This document shows positions 1 through 8,545 of a stretch of DNA of 37,342 bases, one piece after another. A program made the translations under genes and the position numbers. The stretch is from contig JAJZAT010000001.1 of assembly GCA_021799275.1 (NCBI GenBank), forward strand, positions 225,431 through 262,772, given 5' to 3'. Numbering within the stretch: position 1 is the stretch's first letter; each line of letters begins with the position of its first letter. The stretch is from Bacillota bacterium. GTDB lineage: Bacteria; Bacillota; Sulfobacillia; JAJZYS01; JAJYTV01. The notes beneath the pieces were generated by a model. The model had not been told where the DNA came from, did no database searches, and worked only from the letters and a program-made list of their open reading frames with translations.

Positions 1-51
1 GTCCGCTTCAAAGGCCTGCCGGCAGGAGACACCGTGCGAATCCAGTGCTCG

Positions 52-549
52 CTAGCGGACGCCTGCGTTCGTGAAGATGCGCTCGACGGTCGGCAGCTTG
101 CGCAGCAAGGCGTTCCCCATGACCAGAAAGTTGCCCGTCCTGTTCGCGGGGCTGACGGTCTCTGGCAGCGCGATGAGCATCTTCGCCTGGCGCTTGACCA
201 GTTGTCTTGGCTCCTGTCCCGCTTGCAACTGACCCTCGAACGACATCAGCTGCGTGCCAAAGCCTGTCACGTCGTCACCGCTGTAGCCCTCCTGGCTCAC
301 GACGGGAGCGGCTTCAAGGATCTGTCCAGCCGCTTGGGCGATCACGTACGCGGCCTGCCGCTGTCCGGCGGCTGAGGGATCCTGCTTGAGGACTCGCCCG
401 GCGAACTGGACCTGCCCGACGGCGGACCCCACGCCTGCCAGGGCCGCCGACAGCACATCCTCGCGATGCACCCAGAGGGCAGCCGAGAAGGCCAGCGCGG
501 CGACCAGCGCGATTCCCAGCGCGCGGCACAGCAGATGGGTCGCTTTCAC
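52..549 (-). CDS. Hypothetical membrane-anchored or secreted protein
   Basis: I do not recognise this 165-residue protein. The GTG start is preceded by AGGAGGA about 5 bases upstream, which supports the start. Residues 1-30 look like a signal anchor: a short basic head, then a hydrophobic stretch rich in Ala, Leu and Val (about residues 9-26) followed by Trp-Val-His. The rest is soluble, rich in Gln and Ala, and largely helical in character, so an extracytoplasmic helical domain is likely. It is transcribed away from the decayed nucleotidyltransferase gene next to it. No catalytic motif is visible. It is real by coding pattern and ribosome site, but its function is unknown. Confidence 0.6.
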   Translation of the reverse strand: MKATHLLCRALGIALVAALAFSAALWVHREDVLSAALAGVGSAVGQVQFAGRVLKQDPSAAGQRQAAYVIAQAAGQILEAAPVVSQEGYSGDDVTGFGTQLMSFEGQLQAGQEPRQLVKRQAKMLIALPETVSPANRTGNFLVMGNALLRKLPTVERIFTNAGVR

Positions 550-583
550 GTGCTCCTCCTGCGAGGCCGTCTACTCTACCGTT

Positions 584-957
584 CTATGCGGGCAGCGGTC
601 GACCGCTGCGGTAGATCGTCTCCGTCGCGGGCCAGAAGGACGCGAGTCCGATAGAAAGCGCCAATCCAAAACCGCGCGGCTCTGCCGCTTGAGGCTTTTC
701 TCGAGGTTCGGCCATGCGGAAGATTCTCCGCCGCCCAGGCACCACCCGCCAGTTGCTTCCGGGCCACAGGCGGATTTGCTGGTCGCGGCGCAGCATGAGC
801 ACGTCGATGTCGTCGTGGGCGCGAACCGCCCTGCCCACGGCAAATTCGAACGGTAGCCGCCGGCGATCCACGACGGTGCCCCGCAATCCGCCAGGAGACC
901 TCCGCGTGCGCGGCGCATGGCCCCCCAGTTGCGGCAGGCACCGCGGCACGATGGCAC
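584..957 (-). pseudogene. Decayed nucleotidyltransferase (aminoglycoside adenylyltransferase-like) remnant
   Basis: Two overlapping minus-strand frames each carry part of one recognisable motif. One frame has a WIAGG core, as in WxxAGGWALD of nucleotidyltransferase-fold aminoglycoside-modifying enzymes. The next frame continues with FEFAVGRAVRAHDDIDVLMLR, that is, the GR-x-TR-x-H-x-D-(I/L)-DV segment with its metal-binding Asp pair, then RDQQ. The motif order is right but needs a frameshift between the Gly-Gly and the Asp motif, and no frame is intact across it. The downstream part is short and loses similarity. I infer a frameshifted and truncated relic of a family that includes ANT(2'')-like proteins; the original substrate cannot be told. 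Confidence 0.55.
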
Positions 958-983
958 AGCGGGGCCTCCGGCACCCGCCGAGG

Positions 984-2456
984 TCAGGCGAGTCGCTGGC
1001 GCAGTTCGTGCCGCAGGAGCTTGCCCGTGGCGTTGCGCGGCAGCGCCGGTACGATCTCGAGCCGACGCGGGTGCTTCTGGCTCGAGAGGATCGGCCTCAG
1101 GTGCTCGCGCAGTTCCTCGAGGGTAAGACTCTCGCCCTGCTTGAGCACCGCCACCGCCGCCACCGTCTCACCCCAGTCCGGGTGCGGCGCGGCGACCACG
1201 GCCACGTCGGCCACGGCCGGGTGGGTAAGAATCGCCTCCTCGACCTCGCGCGGGTAGACATTGTAACCGCCAGAGAGAATGAGGTCCTTCTTGCGGTCGA
1301 GCATCCAGTAGTAGCCCTGCTCGTCACGGACGGCCATGTCGCCCGTATGGATCCAGCCATCCCTGAGCACCTCGGCCGTCGCCTCGGGATTCTTGAGGTA
1401 GCCGCGCATCGAGCTCGGGGTGCGCATCACGAGCTCTCCCGGCACGCCCGTCGCCACTTCCTCGCCCGAGTCGGCGAGCAGGCGGATCTCCGTGTTCACC
1501 GTCGGGTGCCAGCCGAGGGACCCGGCGTGCTCCTCATGGTCCTCGTCCGCGAGCGCCATGCCGTTCGGCCCGCTCTCGGTGAGTCCGTAGACGCTCATCC
1601 AGCTACCGCCGTAGGCCTTGCGCACCGCCCGCACCTGGTCCGCCGACATCGGTGCCCCGCCATAGACCCAGCGCTTCATCGCCGAGAGGTCGTGGCGCGA
1701 GGGGTCCGCCCTGAGGCCGAGCAGGTACGCGACCGGCGCGGCGAACAGGTACTGCAGGCGCTCCTTCGCCAGCACGTCGAGCATCGCCGCGGGGTCCCGC
1801 GGGTTGAAGGCGTCCAACACGACGGTGCTGCCGGTGTAGACGGAGCCGAGCAGGAAGAGGTTCAGAGGCGCCGAGTGCGTCAGGGGCATCAGCACCGCGA
1901 CCCGCTCACCGGGGCGCATGCCGAACTCGTAGGCGGCCATGGCCGCGGTTTCCACCACCGCGGCGTGGGTCATGACGACGCCTTTGGGACTTCCGGTGGT
2001 GCCTGAGGTGTAGAGAATCTCCGCATCGTCACCTGGGGCTGGCCGGTAGGCGATCTCCTTGCCTGCGAGGTCCTCCAGGTCGTCCAGGGGGTACACCGCG
2101 CAGCCAGGCCCGGGCAGGTCGCGGGTCTCCTCGCCGGCGATGACCACTCCTACCTCCGCGTGCCGCAGGATCCCCTGCACTTCCGCCGCCGTCAGACGCG
2201 CGTTGATGGGCACCACCACCGCCCCCGCGTAGATGGCCGCGAAGAAGGCGACGGGGAACTCGAGGACGTTGCCGAAGAGGATCGCCACCCTGTCCCCGGG
2301 CCGGACACCGCGCTGCGCGAGCCCGCCTGCAGCGGCGAGGCTGCGCCGCCGCAGCTCCGACCAGGTGAGGGAGGTGGCCTGCCGCGGGCTGCGCACGGCC
2401 GTCAAGTCGGGGAAGTTGCGCGCCGATCGCTCGAGAAGCTCCAGGATCGTTGCCAT
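984..2456 (-). CDS. Acyl-CoA synthetase (AMP-forming), long/medium-chain type
   Basis: A 490-residue ANL-superfamily adenylating enzyme that should activate a carboxylic acid to acyl-AMP and then to the CoA thioester in the cytoplasm. The P-loop-like motif YTSGTTGSPKG lies at about residues 150-160. The A5 motif YGLTESGPNG, the A7 region with HTGDMA and the A8/A10 region DRKKDLILSGGYNVYPREVE, ending in NATGKLLR with the catalytic Lys, all follow in order. Length is normal. Its ATG overlaps the stop of the upstream acyl-CoA dehydrogenase gene (ATGA), so the two are translationally coupled in one operon under the MerR regulator. The exact acid is unknown; the pairing suggests fatty or branched-chain acyl substrates. 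Confidence 0.9.
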   Translation of the reverse strand: MATILELLERSARNFPDLTAVRSPRQATSLTWSELRRRSLAAAGGLAQRGVRPGDRVAILFGNVLEFPVAFFAAIYAGAVVVPINARLTAAEVQGILRHAEVGVVIAGEETRDLPGPGCAVYPLDDLEDLAGKEIAYRPAPGDDAEILYTSGTTGSPKGVVMTHAAVVETAAMAAYEFGMRPGERVAVLMPLTHSAPLNLFLLGSVYTGSTVVLDAFNPRDPAAMLDVLAKERLQYLFAAPVAYLLGLRADPSRHDLSAMKRWVYGGAPMSADQVRAVRKAYGGSWMSVYGLTESGPNGMALADEDHEEHAGSLGWHPTVNTEIRLLADSGEEVATGVPGELVMRTPSSMRGYLKNPEATAEVLRDGWIHTGDMAVRDEQGYYWMLDRKKDLILSGGYNVYPREVEEAILTHPAVADVAVVAAPHPDWGETVAAVAVLKQGESLTLEELREHLRPILSSQKHPRRLEIVPALPRNATGKLLRHELRQRLA

Positions 2457-4255
2457 CAGATCCCCACCTCCACGCGAAGGTCCGGCAGGGCGACGCCCGT
2501 CAGGCGCTCCCCCGCGGTCAGCCGGTCATAGATGGGAGCGAGCCAGGCGAGATCCTCGCCCAGCCCGTGCGCAGGGGCAGGCGCCAGATGGAGGCGCGCC
2601 AGCCACCACGCGACGACGAGGTCCCGCTCGTCGCCCTCTTTGAGCCCCTCGAGAGCCTCTTCGAGCACCAGCAGGAACTCGAGGATCTCGCTGAGGAAGT
2701 CCGCGAGCCGCCGGGCATGCTCGGAGGCGGACGCGGGATGCTCCGCGATCCACGCGATGGCGCCTTCGGCCTCCCGCCAGCGCGCTTGGAGGAGATCCGC
2801 CATCTGCCTGCTCCTCGGGTCGGCGGCGGCGGCCGCCGCGACCCTCTCGACGCGCCGGGCCATCACCAGGTCCGAGCGCCAGCGTGGCGTCATCGTGCGC
2901 AGCACCTCGAGCGCCTGGATGTTGGCCGGCCCCTCCCAGACGGGCAGGACCTGCGCCTCGCGATACATGCGCGCCGTGACGTACTCCTCGACGTAGCCGT
3001 TGCCGCCCAGCACCTCGATCGCGCGGCTCGCGTTGCGCACCGCGAGTTCGCCCGTGCGGTACTTGGCCAGGGCTGTCGTCAGGCGGTGCCAGGCGATCAC
3101 GGGCGCCGCGGGATTCGCCGTGGCGGCGTCGATTGCCCCCGCCGCCTCGAAGGCGAGCGCCGTGCTGGCGCGCAGCTCGGCGAGCATCGTGACGATGGTC
3201 TGCTGCACCATCGAGTGCCGCGCCAGCGGCGCCCCGAAGGCCATGCGCCCCTCGGCATAGAGTTTCGCCTCCAGGTAGACGCGACGGTGGATGCCGGCCG
3301 AGGCGGCCGCGTTGGCGATGCGGGAGAACTCGAGCGCCTCGAGCATGTGCTTGAAGCCGTCGGGCGCTGGCGTCACGAGTTCCGCGAAGGCACCGTCGAG
3401 CTCCAGCTCGCCCGTCGCGAGGCCGGTCGTGCCAAGCTTGTCCTTGAGTCTGCGGATACGATAGGCGTTGGGGCTGCCGTTCGCGAGGCGGCGCGGCATG
3501 AGGTAGAGGCCGAGCCCGCGCGTCCCGTCCGGGGCCCCGGGCGGCCGCGCGGTGACGAGCGCGAGGTCCGCATCGGCGTTGCTGGCGAACCACTTTTCGC
3601 CGTAGAGGCGCACGAGCTGGCCCTGGCCGGGGCCGAAGGCCCGCCGCGCGGAGGCCAACTCCTCGGCCGGCACCTCCCTCGCCTCGGTCGTGGCAAGGCC
3701 CGCGTCCGATCCGCCCTGCTTCTCGGTCACGAAGGTGGCCCCGTCGGCGAACTCGCCTTCCGCGCGCACGGCGAGGAGGGGCAGGTGGCGGGCCTTCTGC
3801 TCGTCGCTGCCGTGCCGCGACAGCACGTAGGCCGTCGAGGCGGTGAGCGTGACCGGGCAGGCGAGGCCGGGGTCGGACTCGCTCAGGAGGTAGAGGAGTG
3901 CGAAGTGCACCGCGTAGGGAAGGGGGTCCTCGCCGTAGTTGCAGCCGATGGTGCCAAGACCGTAGACCTGCCGCACCGACTCCTCGTAGAGCGGGTTGTA
4001 GCGCACCTCGTTGACGACGTTGCCCTGGCGGTCGTAGGTCTCGAGCAGCGGCCGCGCCATGCGGTCCGTATACTCTGCCTGCCGGTCGATCGGACCGCCA
4101 GCGAGCTCCCCCATGCGCACGAGGAGCGGTTCCGCCCGCCGGTACGGTTCGGGGCCCAGGCTGCGGCGCAGCACCTGCTCAAGATCCTTGTCGACCAGGT
4201 AGAAGTTGAGCCCGCGGCCCTCGAGACCCCCATCATGCACGGCCATGCTTCCCAT
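2456..4255 (-). CDS. Acyl-CoA dehydrogenase family protein
   Basis: A 599-residue flavoprotein of the large acyl-CoA dehydrogenase class, about 200 residues longer than the basic fold. It has the FAD and substrate-binding middle region with TEKQGGSDAG and GEKWFASNADADLALV, and the C-terminal helical domain with AIEVLGGNGYVEEY. It also has an added C-terminal helical region after about residue 470, as in AidB/DmdC-like enzymes. It should oxidise an acyl-CoA to the 2-enoyl-CoA and pass electrons to an electron-transfer flavoprotein. Its start lies inside the end of the merR gene (23-base overlap) and its stop overlaps the ligase start. Substrate is not deducible; a role in acyl-CoA degradation is inferred. 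Confidence 0.88.
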   Translation of the reverse strand: MGSMAVHDGGLEGRGLNFYLVDKDLEQVLRRSLGPEPYRRAEPLLVRMGELAGGPIDRQAEYTDRMARPLLETYDRQGNVVNEVRYNPLYEESVRQVYGLGTIGCNYGEDPLPYAVHFALLYLLSESDPGLACPVTLTASTAYVLSRHGSDEQKARHLPLLAVRAEGEFADGATFVTEKQGGSDAGLATTEAREVPAEELASARRAFGPGQGQLVRLYGEKWFASNADADLALVTARPPGAPDGTRGLGLYLMPRRLANGSPNAYRIRRLKDKLGTTGLATGELELDGAFAELVTPAPDGFKHMLEALEFSRIANAAASAGIHRRVYLEAKLYAEGRMAFGAPLARHSMVQQTIVTMLAELRASTALAFEAAGAIDAATANPAAPVIAWHRLTTALAKYRTGELAVRNASRAIEVLGGNGYVEEYVTARMYREAQVLPVWEGPANIQALEVLRTMTPRWRSDLVMARRVERVAAAAAADPRSRQMADLLQARWREAEGAIAWIAEHPASASEHARRLADFLSEILEFLLVLEEALEGLKEGDERDLVVAWWLARLHLAPAPAHGLGEDLAWLAPIYDRLTAGERLTGVALPDLRVEVGI

Positions 4256-4685
4256 CTCCCTTGGCTCTCTCGTCGCCTGCCTTGGTGCCCCGGGCCTCCT
4301 GCAGCCGGCGCGTCAGCAGGTGCTGCCACGTCTCGAGCTCCTTCAGGGCCTCCTCCGCCTCGCGGCGGCGCTCCTCCAGCTCCGCGATCTTCTGCCGGCC
4401 GTAGGCGAGCGTGCGCTCGAGCTGCGCCACCTCTCCGCCCTCCTGGTCGTAGAGATCGAGCATCTCCCGCACCTCCCCGAGGCTGAAGCCGAGCCGCCTG
4501 CCCCGCAAGGCCAGTCGCAGGCGCACGCGGTCGCCCTCGTTGAAGATGCGCGCCTGCCCCCGCCGCTCGGGGCGAAGGATGCCGCAGCTCTCGTAGTAGC
4601 GGACCGTGCGCGGCGTCACGTCGAACTCCTTGCACAGGTCCCCGATCCGGTAGCGGTGTCCCTCCGCGGGTGACGTTGCGGTCAC
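4233..4685 (-). CDS. MerR-family regulator of the acyl-CoA operon
   Basis: 150 residues: an N-terminal winged HTH of MerR type (YRIGDLCKEFDVTPRTVRYYESCGIL, about residues 11-37), the second-wing region around RIFNEGDRVRLRLALRGRRLGFSLGE, then a long coiled coil (about residues 85-135) for dimerisation. No cysteine pattern for metal sensing is present. The start is GTG with AAGGAG nine bases upstream. First gene of the operon, so probably autoregulated through the palindrome just upstream. Sequence type and neighbours resemble LiuR-like MerR regulators of branched-chain or fatty-acid degradation; that specific assignment is inference. Confidence 0.87.
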   Translation of the reverse strand: MTATSPAEGHRYRIGDLCKEFDVTPRTVRYYESCGILRPERRGQARIFNEGDRVRLRLALRGRRLGFSLGEVREMLDLYDQEGGEVAQLERTLAYGRQKIAELEERRREAEEALKELETWQHLLTRRLQEARGTKAGDERAKGDGKHGRA

Positions 4686-4714
4686 CTCCCAGTTCTCCTT
4701 GGCGCCAACATATA

Positions 4715-4734
4715 TGACGTTTACGTAAGCGTCA
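4715..4734. promoter_or_regulatory. Palindromic operator for the MerR regulator
   Basis: TGACGTTTACGTAAGCGTCA is an almost perfect 20-bp palindrome with one mismatched pair, placed about 30 bp upstream of the merR GTG. MerR dimers bind such long dyads inside promoters. It resembles the TGACGT-ACGTCA-type sites reported for LiuR-family regulators; binding by this protein is inferred. Confidence 0.7.
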
Positions 4735-4854
4735 ATCGTTGCTCATGGCCAGGCGACCCTCGCGTCCGGACCAGCGGCCTGGCACCAACGGACGCTGTCG
4801 CCGTACGTGCCGCGACGTACCTTCAGGTCAGTGCAGGTCCCGGGGAGGTCGCAC

Positions 4855-6102
4855 ATGGCCACCTATGTCGCGCAGGAGCGCCGCAACTACGTAGGGCTCG
4901 CCTGGCACGGCACGTTTCTCGCCGCCGCGACGGCGCTCGGGCAGCCGACGACGATCCTGCCGGCGTACGTCGCCCTGCTCGGCGGATCGCCGATCGTCGT
5001 GGGCGCCATGCTTTCCGTGCTGCTCGCGGGCAGCGTCGTGCCGGAGCTGCTCTTCGCGCATATCGTCGAGGGCAGCCCGCGCAAGCGCCCCTACCTCTTG
5101 CTGGCCGTCTTCAGCCGCGCCGGGGCCTGGCTCGTCCTGGGCGCCCTGACATGGCTCCTGTCCGGCGGGCGCGGCCTCTGGCCGCTCGTCGTCCTGTTCC
5201 TCCTGCTCGGTCTCTTCGCCGTCGGCGGCAGCCTCGGCAGCGTTGCCTACACCGACATCTTCGGGCGCAGCATCCGCCCCGGACTGCGTGGCCGCTTCTA
5301 CGCGAGCCGCCAGTTCCTCGGCAGCCTCGCCGCCCTCGCCGTGACCTATCTCGCGGGCCTCTGGCTGTCCGGCGCGCGGGGCGGCACGATCTCCGGCTTC
5401 GCCCTGCTGTTCCTCGGGGCGGGCCTCCTGATGCTATTGGCGGGCATCGGCTTCATGCTGGTGCGCGAGACGCCCGTGCCGCGGCAGAAGCAGCCGCCGC
5501 TCGGCGAATACCTCAGGCGCATCCCGGACCTCTGGCGCCAGGACCCCTCCTTGCGCACCCTGGTCTGGATCGAGAACATCGCCTCCCTCCACCTCATGCT
5601 GCTGCCGTTCTACGTGCTTCTGGCCGAGACGCGGCTGCACGTCTCGGTCGGGACGGTCGCGGTCTACACGATGGCGCAGATCATCGGCGGAGCCCTCTCG
5701 AACGCGATCTGGGGCTACGTCGGCGACAAGTTGGGCAACGCGGCCGTGCTGCGCGTCTGCCTCGGGCTCGGGGCCCTGATGCCGCTCCTCGCCCTCGCCC
5801 TCGCCGCCTACTGGCCCGGGGCCTACGTCGTCATCTTCCTGGTGCTCGGTGCGGCCATCGCAAGCCGCAACCTCGCCTTCAACAACGTGCTGGTGGACCT
5901 CTCGCCGGTGGCGCTGCGCGCCACCTACACAGGCATCGTCGGCACCCTCACGGCACCGAGCCTCCTGCTGCCCATGCTCGGCGGCTCGCTGATCGCGCTT
6001 CTTGGCTACACGAACGTCTTCTGGATCGTGGCTGCCGGCCTTGGCGTCGCCGCCGTCACCCTCGGCCGCACGCCGCAGCTCGGCGTACCGCCGAGAGCCT
6101 GA
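4855..6102 (+). CDS. Major facilitator superfamily transporter
   Basis: A 415-residue polytopic membrane protein if started at ATG 4855, which has GGGGAGG six bases upstream. An upstream in-frame start at 4807 lacks a ribosome site. About twelve hydrophobic segments alternate with short basic loops, for example RGRFYASRQF between helices 4 and 5. Two six-helix halves are separated by a charged loop near residues 205-235. The family moves small molecules or drugs by H+ coupling. Substrate cannot be told. It diverges from the merR operon across about 170 bp that contain the operator, so co-regulation is possible. Confidence 0.82.
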   Translation: MATYVAQERRNYVGLAWHGTFLAAATALGQPTTILPAYVALLGGSPIVVGAMLSVLLAGSVVPELLFAHIVEGSPRKRPYLLLAVFSRAGAWLVLGALTWLLSGGRGLWPLVVLFLLLGLFAVGGSLGSVAYTDIFGRSIRPGLRGRFYASRQFLGSLAALAVTYLAGLWLSGARGGTISGFALLFLGAGLLMLLAGIGFMLVRETPVPRQKQPPLGEYLRRIPDLWRQDPSLRTLVWIENIASLHLMLLPFYVLLAETRLHVSVGTVAVYTMAQIIGGALSNAIWGYVGDKLGNAAVLRVCLGLGALMPLLALALAAYWPGAYVVIFLVLGAAIASRNLAFNNVLVDLSPVALRATYTGIVGTLTAPSLLLPMLGGSLIALLGYTNVFWIVAAGLGVAAVTLGRTPQLGVPPRA

Positions 6103-6178
6103 GACGCGAAAATCCGGCGCCGCCGGGGCCTTCTCCCCAGCGCAACGCCGGACAACGTGCGGTTGCCGCGACCCGCGG

Positions 6179-6955
6179 CTACGTGGAGGACTCCTCTTCC
6201 TTGCGCGCCGCCGCGGCGATCGTCTGCGCGTGGCGCACCAGCTGCGCATTGTCGTTGCAGCGCTCGCCCGAAGGCAGGAGCAAGGTATCCTCCATGCCGA
6301 TGCGCGTCAGGTAGCCGCGGGAGATGGCCAATTGCAGCAAGGGCCAAGCGGTGGCGTCATGCCCGTGCACGAGGCGCGGCACGGACGGCGCCGCCTCGTC
6401 GAGCACCGCGAGGATCGCCTCCGCGGTGCGCAGCGCCGCCTCCGGTTCCTCCTCGCGCGGTCCCACCACCATGACGCGGCACTGCGCCCCAAGGGGGCTG
6501 CGCAGCATGCGCCGCGCGTCCGCGACGGTGGCGAGCACGGCCTGCACGGCGACGCCCTGCAACACCAGCAAGGACGCGGTCTCGTCGGCGTCGTGCTCGT
6601 ACCAGTTCACGGTGGCGAAGTCCGGCCGGTCCTCCCAACTGGCGATCGCCCTGAGGCGCCGCGTCAGGTTCTCCTCGATCGACTCCGCCGTCGACACCCC
6701 AACCTGCATGCCGGGCGCCGCCGCGCGCACCGCGCGCACCGCCGCGCCGACGTGGCGCGCCTGCAGGGATTCCGCGCCTCGCTCGTCGCGGGGGTGGACA
6801 TGCGCCGCAAAGGCGCCCGCCTCGCGGCACGAGAGGGCGGAACGGGCGATCTCCGGCGGGTGGATCGGCAGCGCACGGTGCTCACCGGCGCGCCTCGGTC
6901 CGTTCAGGCAGGCCTGAAGCCAGTTGCGCGACGTGTCAGCGGCCATGGCGGTCAC
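6179..6955 (-). CDS. BKACE / DUF849 beta-keto acid cleavage enzyme family protein
   Basis: 258 residues, a little short for the family (about 270-310). It keeps the metal-site motif HVHPRDERG with His52 and His54, the mid-domain segment RPDFATVNWYEHD, and the signature end RIGMEDTLLLPSGERCNDNAQLVRHA. These enzymes are Zn-dependent TIM barrels that condense a beta-keto acid with acetyl-CoA and cleave it to a CoA ester and acetoacetate-type products, as in 3-keto-5-aminohexanoate cleavage enzyme. Start is GTG 6955 or ATG 6946; neither has a strong ribosome site. It converges with the MFS gene. Substrate is unknown; nearby acyl-CoA genes fit a CoA-thioester role. Confidence 0.8.
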   Translation of the reverse strand: MTAMAADTSRNWLQACLNGPRRAGEHRALPIHPPEIARSALSCREAGAFAAHVHPRDERGAESLQARHVGAAVRAVRAAAPGMQVGVSTAESIEENLTRRLRAIASWEDRPDFATVNWYEHDADETASLLVLQGVAVQAVLATVADARRMLRSPLGAQCRVMVVGPREEEPEAALRTAEAILAVLDEAAPSVPRLVHGHDATAWPLLQLAISRGYLTRIGMEDTLLLPSGERCNDNAQLVRHAQTIAAAARKEEESST

Positions 6956-7055
6956 ATCCCGGATCGGTCAGGCGGTGCGGCGCAACGGGCCCGCAAGAGC
7001 TGGTGCATAGCGGCAAGTGGTGGTCCCCCCCATAAGGCTGCGCCTTGGTGCGGCG

Positions 7056-7679
7056 CTACGGTTGGCGCGTGGCCACGTCCCGCGCCGGCAGGTAGATGGC
7101 GCTCGCGAGCGTCGTCAGGATCCGGCTCAGAGAGATGCGCTCGTCCTCGCCGTCGGGCTCATGGGTCGGCAGCGTCAGGAACTCCCCTTCGCCGAACCCG
7201 TGACGGTCGAAGTGCACGATGCCTCGGGCGTCCCCCAGCTGGATCGAGCACATGATCTCCTGCGCTCCCGGATCCTCGCCCTCCAGCACCGCGGCGCCCG
7301 CCACGTGCGCGATGTCGAGGTCCTGCAGGGACCCTGGCCAGCCGAACTGGAGCGAGATGGCGGCGATCCTCGCCTCGAGCCGGTAGGGCTCGGGCCGGAA
7401 CACGACACAGGCGAAGTCGCTGGTGCGCTCGAGAACCCACGGGTCGTCGGGAAACAAGGCGCGCTCCATGCGCTCGAGACCGCGCGCGATCTTCGAGAGC
7501 TCGTCGATCTGCTCGCGTATGCGGTCGACGGTGCCCTTCGGCCTCCCGCGGCCCGGCCGCGCGCTCTCCCGCACCCCCAGGACATCCTGGGCCTCGTGCA
7601 GCAGGGTGCGGGCCGCCGCGGGATGGTAGGCCCAGAGCAGCAACTGCGCCCTGTCGAGCAGCGCAATGAGGTCTGCCAT
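7056..7679 (-). CDS. Hypothetical protein coupled to upstream unknown gene
   Basis: 207 residues, not recognised. The ATG at 7679 overlaps the stop of the upstream gene (ATGA), so the two are translated together. The N-terminal half is helical and charged (LLDRAQLLLWAYHPAAARTLLHEAQ, then a basic RPGRGRPKG patch, then REQIDELSKIARGLERMERAL). The C-terminal half has alternating beta-like segments (FACVVFRPEPYRLEARIAAI, GIVHFDRHGFGEGEFLTL). No membrane segment or cysteine motif. Context gives only the partner gene, so the function probably depends on that protein. Confidence 0.6.
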   Translation of the reverse strand: MADLIALLDRAQLLLWAYHPAAARTLLHEAQDVLGVRESARPGRGRPKGTVDRIREQIDELSKIARGLERMERALFPDDPWVLERTSDFACVVFRPEPYRLEARIAAISLQFGWPGSLQDLDIAHVAGAAVLEGEDPGAQEIMCSIQLGDARGIVHFDRHGFGEGEFLTLPTHEPDGEDERISLSRILTTLASAIYLPARDVATRQP

Positions 7680-8362
7680 CAGTTTGGGCCTCCCGTTGCC
7701 ATGTCGTAGACCACGTCTGGCACGAAGAGGTAGAAGCGGATGGCGCTTGGCTGGTCGCCACCGGAACCGAGGTTCACCCGCGCGACGACTCCGTAGCGCA
7801 GCCGGTCGCTGAGGCCGGAGCGCAGGCACTCCCGCCAGTAAGCCTTGAGCGGCGCCTCGGCACTGCGCGGATACTTCTGGTCGAAGCCGATGCGCGCCCG
7901 CACCTCGATCGGCAGGGCCGGCGGCAACGACGGCACCTGCAGGTCAAAGAGCCGCCACAGCGCCCTAGGCGCTTCGCTGACGTAGTCCGGCGTGCGCCCC
8001 TGTCGGGCGTGCAGGCGCACGAATCCCGGGGCGTCTTCCGGCGGCAGCGCCGCACAAAGCGCAGGCAGGGCCATCGCCTCGCCGATGTGGCCCGTCACGG
8101 CCGGCGACGCGACCTTCTGGCGCCGCTCGTTGTACTGGGCGACCTTGCCCGGGCCGCGCGACGTCGATCTGAGCGACCAGAGCGGCCGCCGCCTGGCACC
8201 CGTGTAGGCGGCGTAATGCGCCCCGGTCGCGAGCACCAGCGACTCGCCGTAGATCTTCCCGTAGGCCTCGATCTGCCAGAGCGAGACGCTGCAGTTCCGC
8301 TTGCCGCGCAGGACCACGCGGTTGCCGTCCGTAAGCAGGAAGGAGCAGTCGAATTCCGGCAT
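7679..8362 (-). CDS. Hypothetical protein, possible divergent PD-(D/E)xK nuclease fold
   Basis: 227 residues, no family recognised. An N-terminal beta-rich part (CSFLLTDGNRVVLRGKRNCSVSLWQIEAYG) is followed by GHIGEAMALPAL, TPDY and IEVRAR. In spacing these recall a helix Glu, a PD and an E-x-K/R of PD-(D/E)xK nucleases, but the Lys is replaced by Arg and the distance between PD and ExR is long. This is a weak resemblance only. The gene starts the two-gene unit and diverges from the MarR regulator. It could equally be a novel binding protein. Confidence 0.55.
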   Translation of the reverse strand: MPEFDCSFLLTDGNRVVLRGKRNCSVSLWQIEAYGKIYGESLVLATGAHYAAYTGARRRPLWSLRSTSRGPGKVAQYNERRQKVASPAVTGHIGEAMALPALCAALPPEDAPGFVRLHARQGRTPDYVSEAPRALWRLFDLQVPSLPPALPIEVRARIGFDQKYPRSAEAPLKAYWRECLRSGLSDRLRYGVVARVNLGSGGDQPSAIRFYLFVPDVVYDMATGGPN

Positions 8363-8501
8363 GACGATGGCTCCCTGTTCAGGACCGGATCAGCAGGCCT
8401 TTGAGCAGTTTGCCAAGCGCACCCCCGAGTCCTTCATGGAACGGCAGCGTTCGACGCCAGGCGACGCCAGGCGGGGGACGCGGCGACGCCGACAGTCCCG
8501 T

Positions 8502-8535
8502 TTGTTCACACACCGTGCTAGTCTAATACCGTGTG
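8502..8535 (+). promoter_or_regulatory. Candidate promoter and operator of the marR gene
   Basis: TTGTTC at 8502-8507 and TAATAC at 8524-8529 are separated by 16 bases and would start transcription about 10 bases before the ATG. CACAC at 8507-8511 and GTGTG at 8531-8535 form a loose inverted repeat over the -10 box, where a MarR dimer could sit. Weak evidence. Confidence 0.35.
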
Positions 8536-8545
8536 GTGATGTGAG

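Noticed and set aside
2450-4486. Very long plus-strand open frame opposite the acyl-CoA dehydrogenase
   Set aside because: Composition is Arg/Pro/Gly-rich low-complexity typical of an antisense shadow in high-GC DNA; the minus strand encodes a clear enzyme.
8461-8500. Short direct repeat GGCGACGCCA
   Set aside because: Two copies of a GC-rich word; no further copies or function, likely chance in high-GC sequence.
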